A stretch of 64,000 nt of DNA from Marsupella aquatica (lineage: Eukaryota > Marchantiophyta): the NCBI GenBank assembly GCA_973895155.1, contig OZ316898.1, forward strand, positions 5,084,001 through 5,148,000. Direction: 5' to 3'. The position numbers were made by a program, and so were the translations under genes. Shown here one piece after another: positions 35,726 through 47,900 of this stretch; the first letter of the stretch is position 1; the number at the start of each line of letters is the position of its first letter. The notes under the pieces are model-generated. The model saw only the letters and a list, made by a program, of their open reading frames with translations. It had not been told where the DNA came from and searched no databases.

Positions 35726-36370
35726 TTAATCTGATCTCATGCCGACTATTATTTTGGAAGCATCCAAAATTGGGCGTCTGTTAAATTGCTCTACTATATA
35801 TCTATCTCCATGCCTCTGAATCACAGGGTCTTCCCATAGAGTATGATTATAATCATAATCTCTAAAAATAGATTTAACTTACCAATCAGGATAATCTCTT
35901 CCATTGGCAATGACAAGCGGCTCACAAGAGTTTGCTAGCTTGCTAAGATACAGAATCAGCAAGTTAATTAGGAAACTGTCGTCAACCGACCCAAAATATT
36001 TGGGCGGAAATAATGATCCAACAACAGGATCTAAACAAGCATGAAATGCATCGGATTCGATAAGCATTATATTTTGCTGTAGATACGCCTTCGTATAAAT
36101 TCCAACCTTCTCAAAACACTTCAAAAATATCCGCTTATTTGATGTCACCCCATCGCATAAGTAACAATGAGACTGATCCCAAATATACTTAAATGAGGCC
36201 ATTTCCATCGCAATAAAAATAGATGCTAAAATCTGATCTAAAAGGTTCTTCCCAAGAGAGGACCAGATCCCTACATCGAAATTCTCAAAACAGAATCTCA
36301 AGAATTCGTGAAGATGAGGCCTTGGAAAAATGTATATATTCTCAATCCGAATTCCATTTGAGACCGCCAT
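35726..36370 (-). pseudogene. FCP1/NIF-type phosphatase domain, incomplete
   Basis: The minus frame 36370-35883 encodes the later part of an FCP1 homology (HAD-fold) domain. It has FPRPHLHEFLRFCFENFDVG, WSS, YIWDQSHC, KCFEKVG, IMLIESD and FPPKYFGSVDDSFL. The family's catalytic DxDx(T/V) motif should come before this and is not found upstream. The exon ends at a good donor (GATTG then GTAAGT). The next open stretch, 35861-35726, continues plausibly (DYDYNHTLWEDPVIQRHG) but the junction as read creates a stop, suggesting a lost base or different splicing. FCP1-like enzymes remove phosphates from proteins such as the RNA polymerase II tail. Without the DxD motif this copy is probably inactive or only partly seen. 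Confidence 0.55.
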
Positions 36371-37015
36371 CAGTCGGGAATGCGGTGCAGTGTAATAGAG
36401 TAGATAACACGATTTCGGACCGAACGAGAACTATTTCCTCTAAACGAGAAGTGTGTTTTCATTTTCCGCCGAATCTCATGCAATCGGCAGTTTTTTTCAT
36501 CAAAAACACGTTTTTGGGGAAATAATGTAATTCGTATCGGAGTTCGGATTGAAACAGCAAATTTAATAATGATCAAAACCAATGAAATTCATGCTAACAA
36601 ACATTCATATTATCAAGGAACAATTAGATCCGAAAAACTTTCTCCTCAACCTCATATTCACGCTCTCCGAAGATATATGAAAGGTCTTATCTATAAATCC
36701 ATATCCACGTTTTGAGCCAAGTGCGATAACTGTATCGGACTCCGGATTTGAGCCACGAAAGCTCCGACCCAATCTCAGTTTTCTCAATTTTTGGATATTT
36801 ACCAAAAATATTTTACATCACAGTCGATAAGAATTACTGCACGGTTCGTCAAACTTACCTTGCAGTTACCTTCGCAATTGACCAGTTACCTCCGCAAGTG
36901 ACCATAGTCAACATGCCATTCTTTCAACAGCAATGCGCAGTCCGATAAAATTATTGCGAAAACTACGGGCGACAAAAATACTAGTCGACAATACTAAGAT
37001 CCTTCGGTTCATCGG
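36371..37015. other. Unassigned region
   Basis: No DxDx(T/V) exon for the phosphatase and no other gene is recognised here on either strand. Confidence 0.4.
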
Positions 37016-37360
37016 TTAAATTTCAAAATTCCTATCCATATGAAGAAAACTCTTCGCAATACCAACATCAGATAAATTTATCGCTTCAATTTCAAAATTG
37101 CAACTTCCATATGAAGGAACCACTTTTGCAATACCAACATCAGATAAATTTATCGCTTCAATTTCAAATTGCAACTTCCATATGAAGGAACCACTTTTGC
37201 AATACCAACATCAGATAAATTTATCGCTTCAATTTCAAATTGCAACTTCCATATGAAGGAACCCCTTTTGCAATACCAACATCAGATAAATTTATCGCTT
37301 CAATTTCAAATTGCAACTTCCATATGAAGGAACCACTTTTGCAATACCAACATCAGATAA
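37016..37360. repeat. 71-bp tandem array, about 4.7 copies
   Basis: Units begin CAGATAAATTTATCGCTTCA at 37069, 37141, 37212 and 37283, with a partial one at 37354 and a diverged partial copy before 37069. The three inner copies are almost identical. The word CGATAAATTTATCG also appears just outside at 37489-37500. Confidence 0.9.
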
Positions 37361-37526
37361 ATACACTCTGAACCACACAACCCGAAGTCAGGGGAGGCAG
37401 AGTCAATTACATTCAAAATGTTTCTTTACAAGCTCTTCTCGAGCAAACCTTAGAGCACCCAAAATCGACTAGAGGAATGAGGAGTGCGATAAATTTATCG
37501 GATGTTCGCAGCAATGCCTCATCCAC

Positions 37527-38075
37527 TCAGACTCGTCCATGCCATGCAAGAATTGTCCGCTTCCCGCTTTCTCCAAGATTTATCCAAACTCTACGAAACT
37601 GATCTAACTGCTCATACGAAAAGCACCCAAGCATATCTATGGGAGGGAGGAAATGAGTTTCCTCTTGGAAGACCCTAGCAATATGTATGTTTGAGAGAAG
37701 GTCGGCATTAGGAATGCTTGCGAGCATTTTGTTTATGTCATTGATCTCACGGAGTGCATATTTCAATAGCGCACAAAATCGTGTACCAACAACAAGATGG
37801 TTCCATTTCTTTGAGGTGGCTCCAAGACAAATGATTGTTCTCATTCGAGTCAGTCGTTCTTCTGGTAGAAGTTTTAGGTCAAGGCCAAGGTGTTCATCTT
37901 GTGTGCAAGACAAGGCTAGGAGGGGCCAAATGTGAGATTCAACGAGTTGATCGGGAAGTCCATTCAACAAACTTCCGCATTCCACACCGGGCACTTTTCC
38001 TCGAATATATTTCCTACGCTCGTGGGCTAAAACGGATCCCATCTTTGCAATGATTAGATTCTCCGATGCAGCCAT
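37527..38075 (-). CDS. F-box-like protein
   Basis: An uninterrupted 182-codon ORF. Residues about 35-105 show an F-box-like pattern: LNGLPDQLVESHIWPLL, then after an insertion CLGATSKKWNHLVVGTRF. F-box proteins link substrates to SCF ubiquitin ligases through SKP1. No substrate-binding repeat (LRR, Kelch) follows, and the C-terminal 70 residues are unplaced. The protein at 60770-61339 in the CACTA element has the same pattern. Start: first ATG in frame; the next Met (12) is also possible. Confidence 0.5.
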   Translation of the reverse strand: MAASENLIIAKMGSVLAHERRKYIRGKVPGVECGSLLNGLPDQLVESHIWPLLALSCTQDEHLGLDLKLLPEERLTRMRTIICLGATSKKWNHLVVGTRFCALLKYALREINDINKMLASIPNADLLSNIHIARVFQEETHFLPPIDMLGCFSYEQLDQFRRVWINLGESGKRTILAWHGRV

Positions 38076-38623
38076 GAAGCAGAGCTACCAAAACCACCAA
38101 TAAAAATACCTTCAATCACCAGGTGTAACCGAACACATCCACAGTACCAACCCTGCACGACAGTTTAACGATTAGGACTCGTGACATATTATATTCGTTG
38201 CGCAAGGGTAGGACTTGTTTATTTAAATATGTCCTTACAAGACGCGCCTCAATGAAAAGGTCAAAACACTCATCGTGAAAGGTTCACCCAAGGGTCTTCG
38301 TTCCAAATCTTACAACAGAAGTGAGCCTGTTTGTGGTACTTGTTGTCAAGACGACGACAACAATAGTTACAAGAAAACTCCAAAGAATGTAAACACGCCG
38401 TTAACATCAACCTCGAACGAATTGGAACTCCTGCATCATTCATTCCGCAGAATTCAATGTGGAGAGGATTCTGCCTATCTCCAGGATCAGTACCACCAAT
38501 CCACAATGCTCCTAATCCATCAGCATATTCTATCTTGTGTAAGGCTGATACTTCAACCCTTTGCCGATGGATTAGGCGCCATCTGTACCTGTGATTTTTG
38601 TGCCGCAGGGTTTGGAGAACGTA

Positions 38624-39597
38624 CTAGAACGGTCTGTTTGTTTCCCGCCTTCGGACGATCACCGGACTTCCGGACTGGTGCCTTCGATACTTGATCGGGG
38701 GTTTTAGGATAGGCTTCTGTAAAACATTAAGAAATGAAAATAAGTTTATAACGCGAACGGTCGCGTGACTACAAAGAGAGACACTGAAATAAAGTGTATT
38801 ACCTGTACAAGACGGTCGTTCAGTGCTGGAATTCCGCTGGAAATGTTAATCATAGCAGCACGGATCCCGGTAACTAGGTTACTTGCGGACGTTGGCTTGC
38901 GGAAGTCCATGTCAAATAACGACAAGACTATCTCCCTACGGAATTTCTCAATTTGATCCACGGCAAAATTAATTTCTTTTCCTTGACACAAGCACTTGGC
39001 GTATCTCAAGATAAACACACCACAATTGTGGCCGTCACTCTGGTGAGGAATATCATTCCGATATATCCGTTCCCAACCTGAGAGATCCAAGTTGACACCA
39101 GTTCTCCAGCCAATTTCGTCGGTGTAGTACTTCCCAACAATATCTAGCACCCTAGGATTTTGTCGATTATGAACTAGAGAATCTAGGTACTCCAGCCGTT
39201 TCTCATTCGGATACACAACTACCAATGACCAATGTTCTTTCACAGCATTGTGTACTGGAAAGACCAGTTTGTCGTATTGACTGATTTTTAGCGGAAACTC
39301 CTTTGTCCAAGCTGCTCTCTCCTCGTCGAAAATGGTAGGATCCATGGAGAGAAGCTCAAAATGGTGTGTTTGGAAGAATTTGACAAGGTCTGACTTTCCA
39401 ACTCTATCGAGAATCAGTTCAAGAAAACTCAAATAAGCGTTAATTATATCATCGATGAGCAACTCGCGTGGTCTCAGACACATCATATGTTTCCTCTTGA
39501 TCGATTGTTGTAAGAACTTGATCAATAGCTCTTCCATATCCTTAGAAGGATCAAGGCATTGATCTATTCGACTAGCCAAATTTTCAAAAAACCGCAA
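38624..39597 (-). CDS. Ulp1/SENP-type cysteine protease (peptidase C48)
   Basis: Two exons: about 39597-38803 and 38716-38624, joined in phase 0. The catalytic set is complete: His in EHWSLVVVYP (about 122), Asp in LEYLDS (139), Gln and Cys in HQSDGHNCGVF (186, 192). C48 proteases process or remove SUMO; in plants many copies belong to transposons. No ATG begins the frame at 39597, so there is likely an upstream exon, perhaps after the acceptor near 39566. The C-terminal exon is very basic. It lies 128 bp downstream of the Lys/Glu-repeat gene on the same strand, so the two might be one transcription unit. Confidence 0.7.
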
Positions 39598-39724
39598 AAA
39601 ACAGAGATTTCAGTACGCCTTCAAATAACGTACTGAGGTTGTAGCCTAAGGGTTCTACCTCAGAAAACATAAACAATAACAAATCAATAATAAAATAATG
39701 ACGTCTATAATAGAAACTTTAAGC

Positions 39725-41008
39725 TTATAGCTTGCGAATGACCTTTGGATTGGGTGGATCCGGCCTTTTCGCAGCTGATCTCTTGGGTGCCTCAATCGCA
39801 ACAACATCCTTCAACCCTCCTCAAGACCGCAGTGATCGCTCCACCGGATCAGTTTGCGAAGGTTGGAGCGATGAGGCGGGAAGACCTTCAAATGGTTGTG
39901 GCATTTGATTGAAATATTCCACAATCTGGGAATCCGATTCCAAAATATCCAGTGCCACAATTTCTGCGCGAGTGACCTCTGCAATATATCGGGGTCGAGA
40001 CCACAAACCCGGTCGCGTCAAGTTAGCTGTTAGTCTCTTAACGACTTGAGCCGAGTCTGGTGCCAAAGACAGTCCCAGGTCTTGCACTCGATTCTTGGAA
40101 AAGCGGACATTATTGATGATTGTCTCCATTCTGGATGCAGTGGCAGTCTTCTCCTCGGTAATCAAAAGACCCTTCCAATATTGCAAAGCAAGGACTGCCT
40201 GGACTCGGAGCTGCTCCGGTGAATATTTATTCCAATCATCCAACGAGACCGTACTTAAGGGTGGATCGTTAAATTCAAACTCCAGGCGAAGAAAATAGTC
40301 TAATATTTTCTTCTTAACTGCAACTGAGGGTGAAGAAGGCTTCTTCAAATTCAGCCTTATTTTTGGTAGCCGTTGTGCCTCAGGAATAAGCGAAAGATCC
40401 TTGGCCCTCTCGGCCTCCTCCCTCGCTGCCTCCAGTCTTGCGGCTTCTTCTCTCTCCAGTCTTGCAGAATCGACCTTTTCTGCCTCCAACTTCTCCGCCT
40501 CCACCCTCTCCGGTCTTGCGGTCTCGTCCGCCATCCTCTCGGCCAGCAGCCTCTCAGCCGCCACACTCTCCACCTTGGCCCTATTTGCCTCTATCACTAA
40601 AAGGACTCTTGCAGCCTCCGCTTTCTCAGCCTAGGCTTTCTCAGCCTCCGCGTTCTCAGCCTCCGCTTTCTCGGCCTCCGCTTTCTCGGCCTCGGCTTTC
40701 TCAGCCTCGGCTTTCTCAGCCTCGGCTTTCTCGGCCTCCGCTTTCTCAGCCTGGGCTTTCTCAGCCTGGGCTTTCTCGGCCTCCGCTTTCTCAGCTTGGG
40801 CTTTCTCAGCCTCCGCTTTCTCCGCCTCCACTTTCTCAGCCTCCGCTTTCTCCGCCTCCGCTTTCTCAGCCTCCGCTTTCTCAGCCTGGGCTTTCTCAGC
40901 CTGGGCATTCTCCTTCTTCTTCACGGCAGTTGCTTTTCTAGCTGCTGCCTTTTTCTTCTTAGCCTCCTTCTTTTGAAGCTCCTCTTGCCGGGCTGTAAAC
41001 GGTAACAT
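39725..41008 (-). pseudogene. Lys/Glu/Ala-repeat coiled-coil protein with two in-frame stops
   Basis: One frame of 428 codons starts with MLPFTARQEELQKK. It contains about 20 units of AEKAEAEKAQ type (40620-40910), then an unplaced folded-looking region (DYFLRLEFEFNDPPL, LALQYWKGLLI, ARAEIVALDIL-like). TAG at 40631 sits where the repeat expects Gln (CAG). TGA at 39821 sits in open, Arg-rich sequence (CGA likely). The frame is otherwise unbroken. The repeat should form a long charged helix. Function unknown; placement beside a Ulp1 gene resembles transposon accessory genes. Confidence 0.5.
40620..40910 (-). repeat. 15/30-bp coding repeat (AEKAEAEKAQ)
   Basis: Units alternate GAGAAAGCGGAGGCC and GAGAAAGCCCAGGCT on the minus strand. 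The complementary strand gives long Pro/Leu/Ser or Leu/Arg frames that are artefacts. Confidence 0.85.
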
Positions 41009-41114
41009 TACACCGGTTAAATTATAGTCCTTTAGTCTTAGAAGCGTCAGCCAGAAGTTAATCCAGGGTATTTAGGGAGCAGCACGCAAGGACCGGTAGC
41101 AGTTCATTGCATCC

Positions 41115-42980
41115 TGTTAGAATGGCGGAAAGGCTAGAATTAGGAGAGGCAAAGATCATCGCGATTAGTGGCCGGATAGGAGTAGAGTTCTGTTATGAAG
41201 GTTGCGATGGCTTTCTAGCAGATGGCAAGGTCTGTGCCTTAGGCACAAGGGCTCGACAGAAAAGACAAGAGGGGACCGACATGGGAACCCCTATTAGCCG
41301 AAATTGAGTAGGGCATAGGTGTAAACCGCTAGGCGAAGGAGTGCTTATGTTTATGTTCACCATTCGGGTGAAAGAAGGGAGCTGTCGTGTCTGGGATGAG
41401 GCCGGGCAACAATTGTTTGGAATGAAGGGCAAAGAGTTTCGTCAGCGATTCACGACCAGCGGGGCCATTGAGGAATTCTGCAGAAATGTCATGCAAAAGA
41501 AGTGGAATCTGGTACTAAGGCGGGATAACAACCGCGATCAATGGATTGCATGGCGATTAATCACCGCCGGTCAAGTAATCATCGCCAACAAAGCGACTAC
41601 CGCTAAGGAAGGGAACGATAACCTAAATGTCGTTTCACACTTAGCAAAATTGGCGATCAAAAGTCCGGAAGCTTCCAGTTCAGGCGCCATCAAAGAAGAG
41701 AATCAAAGGCGTCGTTGCACAGTTCAGTAACCACGGGAATCTTCTTGACATGTAAACACAATTCTTGGCTCACTCATCGTTCTTGGCAGGAGACAGTTAG
41801 AGTTTCTTGGCAGATTAGCGCAGGAGACCGCGGCTGAAGGGCGAACCGTCCAACTGAAGTCGGCGCACCCCAGAAAGTAGTTAGAAACCTCAGCAAAGAC
41901 GAACGCGAGGCATAGGTATTTAGAGGCTGTGGAGCGCTAGGCGTTTTGTCACTTTTTGCTAGGAGCTTGGTTGAGAGGTAGAGCCGGACTCACCTCAAGA
42001 TTACCAGCGTTTTGTATTAGTGTCCCTACTTGTTTTGAGTAGTTTTTGATTATAAAGAGATGTGTATGAATGCAATAGAGTGCAGAGGAACTTCGTTACC
42101 TTGTGCTTGAGCGGTGAGTAAGAGTCCAGAGCAACGTTGGAAGAATGTTGTGAATCAAGTCAGAAGAAGCAGTAACTTTGAAAGTCATTCGAAGAAGGAG
42201 AGGCATTCGAGATTAATACTGAGAGTCGAGGAGTGCGGTTATGGGAGTTCGCGCGAAGTACTCGTTAGGAACATGTGTTAAGTCGATTAATCGTAAATCG
42301 CTGGGATGAATGGAAATTGTCTCACTACGAGTGAGAACCTTACGGTTTAGCACGTTAAGGTAGCGATTTAACAGACAGCTCGTGGGAAGCAAGGTCTGGT
42401 TGGAGATTGTGTGTATCCAGGATGTGACCTTGGTCGTCGTACACCTTCAACATACAGGGTCAACCGTTAAATTGGGGTTCCTACTACGGATACCTCTATT
42501 TAAATTGCTTGATTTAGCCAAAGACAGATCGATTGCCAGGAAGGCCGATTGAGGGACAGCAGGACCTAACCCGGTCACTGCTACTATAACAACCATGAAT
42601 GTAGACAGTAAGGTGGACAAGCCTTGCTCCTTGATTAAGTTAAGACCACTGGAATTGTGGATCTGTTCCATCGGTTCCCACCTGATTACCCGAGCGTTAC
42701 GCCAGGAGAGTATTCCCATCTGTTTAATTACTTACCGCTACTGGTGTGGGTTTATCGAGATCATCTACAGGGAGGGTCTGGTGTTGACTGAAGCAGTCAT
42801 GCCCAAGAGGTGGAAGGAAGAGTTAGACATTATAGAGCACTTGGTAGGATTCACTTACGGGGACTATATAGAGGAAGAGGGGAGTACCCCGCTAGAAGGT
42901 CGGTTGATTGTTTAAGCGGGAGATACTGCAAAGAAGGCAGTTAGACGTCCGTTAATCGCAATTCAAACTGGGTGTTTAAC
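41115..42980 (+). repeat. 5' LTR of the gypsy element (predicted)
   Basis: Begins TGTTAGAATGG and ends GTGTTTAACA, giving a TGTTA/TAACA inverted end pair, with the primer-binding site directly after. A TATAAAG at 42051 is a plausible promoter. Without the second LTR in the window the left boundary is inferred. ORFs inside it (41107-41307, 41341-41730, 42595-42915) are of doubtful meaning. Confidence 0.6.
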
Positions 42981-43003
42981 ATTTTTGGCGACCATACTGG
43001 GGA
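42981..43003 (+). other. Primer-binding site of the gypsy element
   Basis: TTTTTGGCGACCATACTGGGGA follows the LTR. The form TGGCG(C/A)C...GGGGA is common next to the 5' LTR in plant gypsy elements. Confidence 0.6.
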
Positions 43004-43905
43004 ACGCCTCGTTGAGGGTTCCGAGAGAGGAGCAACTGCTATGACCAGCAGTCCGAACCAGGAGAGAGAAGAGCAAATCAAGAAGGGCGAATGGGTGACA
43101 TGAACTCACCAAAGGAATTCTGGACGTTGTTCTATTTCGAGAAAGATGCTGAAGCAGCAATCATAACGACACTGAACGAGAAAGAGCACTCGATACTGGC
43201 CAATGGGAGGAGCAATGCACGAGAAGGCGATGTTATGATAATCGCTTACACCATGCCCACACACACCGAGTTGGTACTTCGAGAAGCGCATGGCGGAACC
43301 TGGAACGTGAGGAGGCGGGCGATTCATTTGCAATCCTCTGTTCGGAGCAGTGTTTACAACAGCGACCATGCCACCAAGTGATCGGTTACCCCAAGGCTAC
43401 ACGCAGTACCGCCTACCCAAGAGGAAGGAGGACCTTAGAAAGATCTTAGAGTGGTGTCGTTGGAATCGAAATGAGTACCCTATTGCGATAGCATTCCAGA
43501 TAGGCAGAATCGCTAGGAAATTAAAGTCTAAACTAGAGGAAACCACAGGGGCTTGCCCAGGATGTATGATGTGGAGTCAACATGACAGTTTTGAGTTTTC
43601 TATGTTAAAACAGTTATTAACGATGTGCTTTAACGAGGAACTCATGGCTCCAGAAGCCTGCACTCCTAGTTTAAGCGAATAGGAGTCATTTCGCAGAGGG
43701 CATAGCCGCAGTTAAGTAAAGGAGAGAGAGAAACTGATTAATAGAGGTCATAACATCAGTCAAGTAAAGAAGATAGTAGAAGGTCTCCGTTTTTGTGAAA
43801 AGTAACGAGTAATAAGAACTTGACGCCACCCTTGTAAAGAAAAGACCTGATCGTCGAGTATATTGCTTGTAGGCAGAGAAAGGGCTTTGCTACCCCAAAA
43901 GATAA
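43004..43905 (+). other. Leader between primer-binding site and gag
   Basis: Two overlapping open stretches (43091-43381, 43350-43682) encode unrecognised sequence. They may be remnants of a gag N-terminal extension; I do not call them genes. Confidence 0.35.
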
Positions 43906-44974
43906 ATGGGCAAGATGCCCGTCAATCCCAACGAAGGGGAAATGGCAGGGGAGTTCGAACCTTTCCAAGAAAGCAGACCCAGACTTGAGGCCGAAGAACG
44001 AATCGAGAATTCAAGGACTCAAGATAAGGTCGAAGAAAACCTGGAAGAAGCCATGGAACGACTTAAAATCCACCAAGGAGCTGGTAGTAGTTCAAGATCG
44101 GCTCCTACCAGAAGGGTTAAAATACCCATGTTCAAGGGAGCACCTGATGAAGATGCCGATACCCACTTAGCACGTTTCAAAGAAATGCTCAGAGCTAACC
44201 ACGAACAGAACGACACAGCCCGATTAGAGCTGTTTCTCAGCTCGCTGGACAAGGAGGCTTTTGTATGGTACACTCAATACCCAGCTGACCATTTCAAAAC
44301 TTGGCCTGATTTTTCAAAAGAATTCTTATTCATTACAGAAGGGCTAAGGAAGAGTCTGATTTGTATAGCATTCTGCAAAACATGACTCAGAAGAAAGGAG
44401 AACCAGTACAGAACTATATTGGACGGTTAAAGGTAACAATGAGATGATTAACAAATAAACCGTCCGATGGGCAACGAATTAGCTGGATGAGGAAGGCTGT
44501 GAAGGGGAGTCTAGTCACAGTGGTGGAACAAAATCCCACTTCTAATGCTGATGAATACGAGAAAAGATTAATACGGCTAGAGGGCATTACTCAGATGCTT
44601 AACCAGGAAAAGAACGAGAGCAGTAAGGACGAAGAGAGGGTTAACCGGAAAATAGAAACTTCTAAGGTAGAAGTCAAGGAAAACCGAGAGCGGGGCGAGG
44701 TTAGTACTCATAAATTCTGTGAAATACATATGAGGCCTGGACACACTACTCAGGAATGCAACCAAAATCCTTTTAAAAAGAAACCTAGCCTAGGTGTAAA
44801 TCAGGTAGGAACAAGCAAAAAAGATGGGGATAGGATGAGAGTAGCCAGGGATATTACAATCCTGATCGTAACGCAAACCGAAGGCCTTATAAGGATGGTG
44901 GGGCTAAATACCCACCGATTTGCTATTTCTGTCGACTAACCGGCCACATCAGGGGCCCCGATTGTGAATTATGG
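43906..44974 (+). pseudogene. gypsy gag, broken by frameshifts and a stop
   Basis: The first frame (43906-44385) has the gag core: VKIPMFKGAPDEDADTHLAR, LFLSSLDKEAFVWY and FKTWPDFSKEF. The frame shifts near 44340 and continues as QNMTQKKGEPVQNYIGRLK with TGA at 44445. A first zinc-knuckle-like motif, CEIHMRPGHTTQEC, is in this frame. A second, CYFCRLTGHIRGPDC (about 44920-44964), is in the next frame, so another shift lies around 44850-44900. Gag packages element RNA into particles; this copy cannot make it whole. Confidence 0.75.
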
Positions 44975-47900
44975 ATGAAGCATATGAAAGAAAAGGAAGA
45001 AATAGCGGGGAAAGCCCCAGCACCTGTGAACACTGTGCAGGTGTTGACATACGTGGTGACAAGATCTCAGGGGCAGCCAGAGGACTCAACCCCAACCAAT
45101 CCCACGGAGACTGAGGGAGGATTCGATTGGAGCCAAATGGACGCAACCACACGAGAAATAGCGGATGAAATTCACCACAAACAGCAGAACGAGACGCTGC
45201 CACGGCTTGAACGATTAATGCGTTCAGAACCTTACGCAGAGACGGATACTGAAATTCTAGAGGAGGGAGTGATGATGGGGGGATTCGATCAAGAAACGGG
45301 ACAACTCCCACGAGACGAAGAACCACCGAATAACCCTGCCGAAGTGAACCAGCGAATAGTGGATAAGCTAGTGCAACTCATCGCGAAGACCAGAGTCGAC
45401 ATCACTGTCGAGGAACTGTTCCAGTTAGCACCATAGTGCAAGGAAGCAGTAATGAGACGGTTGGGAGGCAGAATTAGTCCTACCACACTGCCAGGGGTAC
45501 CACTGTACCAAGCTGGGAAGATTCCCCTGATCGACAAAGGAGCCGTAGTACAGATCAGCGTAAGGGGCATCAAACTGAAGAACGTATTGCTGGATGGAGG
45601 GTCAGCCGTAAACCTCATGAGTGAGCAAACCTACAGACTGCTAGGCAGAGTCAAGCTCTTACCGGCCCCTTTTAATCTAGTAATGGCCGATCAAAGTAGC
45701 TGTCACCCACTGGGTTACGTGCCAGACTTACCAATGCTGATTTCAGGCATCAAGTACAATTTAGGAGTGGTAGTTTTGAGAGAAGCAGATTCTACCCAAG
45801 GACAACCCATGTTGTTAGGACGACCTTGGCTAAGACAGGCCAAAGTAAAACAACATTGGGGGGAAGAAAAGGATTATATAAAAATAGAACATAGAGGAGA
45901 GACCTTCAAGATCAGGACCAAGGCCATCAAAGACTGTGTACCACCTATGGCCAGAGTCTGTACTTTGAACTGGGCAGAGGGGTTGAATGAGGATGAAGAA
46001 GAGACCTATTTAAAATGCCGTCCAGACTTAGTACCAATTTCAGATATGGAAATAGTCAAGCTCGACGAGATGCAAGGAATGACCAGAGAAAAGATGGATC
46101 ATGATCTACGAAACGATCTGTTTAAACACATAGACCCGCAAGGCATTCAGGAGTGCTCGTTAAAGGAGGAAGAAGCACAGACCACCTTGCAGGATCTAGC
46201 AGAGAAAGTGGTGGGATGGAGTGCCACCGAGGAAGAGCACATTCAGAAGGTTGATTTGAGTGACACCGAACGACCGCGAGAAGTAAAGATAGGAAAACAC
46301 CTTTCCCCCGACCTCAAAGAGGAACTTGTTACACTACTCGCCGAATTCCGAGATGTTTTTGCCTGGGATTACACGGAGTTGAAGGGAGTACCAGAGTCAA
46401 TTGGCGTACATCGAATCCGACTCGTACCAGGGTCAGTACCGGTGCAAACGCAACGATATAGGATGAACCCCAACTATGCGGAAAAGGTCAAAGAAGAAAT
46501 CCAAAGGCTCCTTGATGCCAAATTCATTGAACCCGTTAAGCGTTATACATGGCTATCTCTGATAGTCGTAGTACCTAAGAAAAATGGGAAGTTGAGAGTC
46601 TGCATTGATTTCAGAAAATTAAACGCAGCTACCATAAAAGACCCTTTTCCAGTACCATTTCTAGAAGCAGTTCTGGATGTGGTAGCAGGAAAATCAGCTT
46701 ATTCATTTCTAGATGGGTACAGCGGGTACAGTCAGGTCCGGTTAGCAACAGAAGCGAGGGAGCTAACCACTTTCATTACGGAATGGGGCGCTTTCCAGTG
46801 TCTCGTATTACCCTTTGGATTATGCAATGGGCCTAGTACATTTCAGCGATTAATGATGATGTTATTTCATGAGTATTTGAATCAGTTTATGCAAATCTTC
46901 CTGGATGACTTCACCATATACGGAGAGGAAGAGTAACACATAGGCCACCTCAGATTATGTCTCTTAAGATGTAGGGAAGGGGGAGTCAACCTGAACCCTG
47001 ATAAGTGCACCTTCTTTGTACCATCGGGCAAGATATTAGGACACATAGTTTGTAAACAAGGCTTGTTAGTAGACCCAGATAAGATAAAAATCATTAAAGA
47101 GATGCCAGTCCCCAATAGTGCAACCCAAGTCAGAAGGTTCCTGGGAAGTGGAGGTTTCTATCGTCGTTACATCAAGAGTTACTCCCAAATCAGTGCCCCG
47201 TTGGCACGATTAACGGGTAACCATCAAACGTTCACTTGGGACGATGACTGTCAAAAAGCGTTTGAAGAAATCAAGGACCGGTTGTGCCATGCACCCATAC
47301 TCAAGGAACCAGATTGGAAGAAGGAGTTCCATCTACATACAGATGCCTCTCTGGTGGCGGTGGGAGCGGTGTTGGCACAGAAGGGAGAACAAGGTATCGA
47401 TTTACCAGTATACTATGCCAATAGACTGTTAAACGTGCATGAAAGGAATTACACTACGACCGAGAGAGAAGCGTTAGCCATGATATTTTCCGTAAAGAAA
47501 TTCAGGCATTATTTACTCGGTAATCGCTTTGTGTTTTATGTAGACCACAATGCCTTAGTCAATTTGGTAAACAAACCGCAGTTGTCAGGCAGAATAGCAA
47601 GGTGGATTTTACTGCTAGCAGAATTCAATTACACCATCATTTATAAACCAGGGAAGACCCATGTTATACCCGATTATCTTAGTAGATTAGAGTCAGGAGA
47701 GACCTGTAAGGAAGGGGATGATCAATTGCCTGATATGGAGTTATTCCAAGGTGATCAAGAGACATACCATGTAAAACTGGTCACCTTAGATGATGAACCG
47801 GCGTTAGAAAGGTATTTACGCACAGCAGAATACCCCGATGGGTTATCCAATAAAGAGAGGAAAATCTATGCATACAAGGCGAGGCCCTATACTTTAATCA

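Noticed and set aside
40373-41005. Plus-strand Pro/Ser/Leu-rich and Leu/Arg-rich ORFs, and minus-strand Arg/Lys-rich ones, over the AEKAEAEKAQ repeat
   Set aside because: Shadows of a periodic coding repeat; the Glu/Lys/Ala frame is the only one continuous with non-repeat coding sequence on both sides.
42595-43682. ORFs in the gypsy LTR and leader as separate genes
   Set aside because: Short, overlapping, no known domain, in a region expected to be non-coding.
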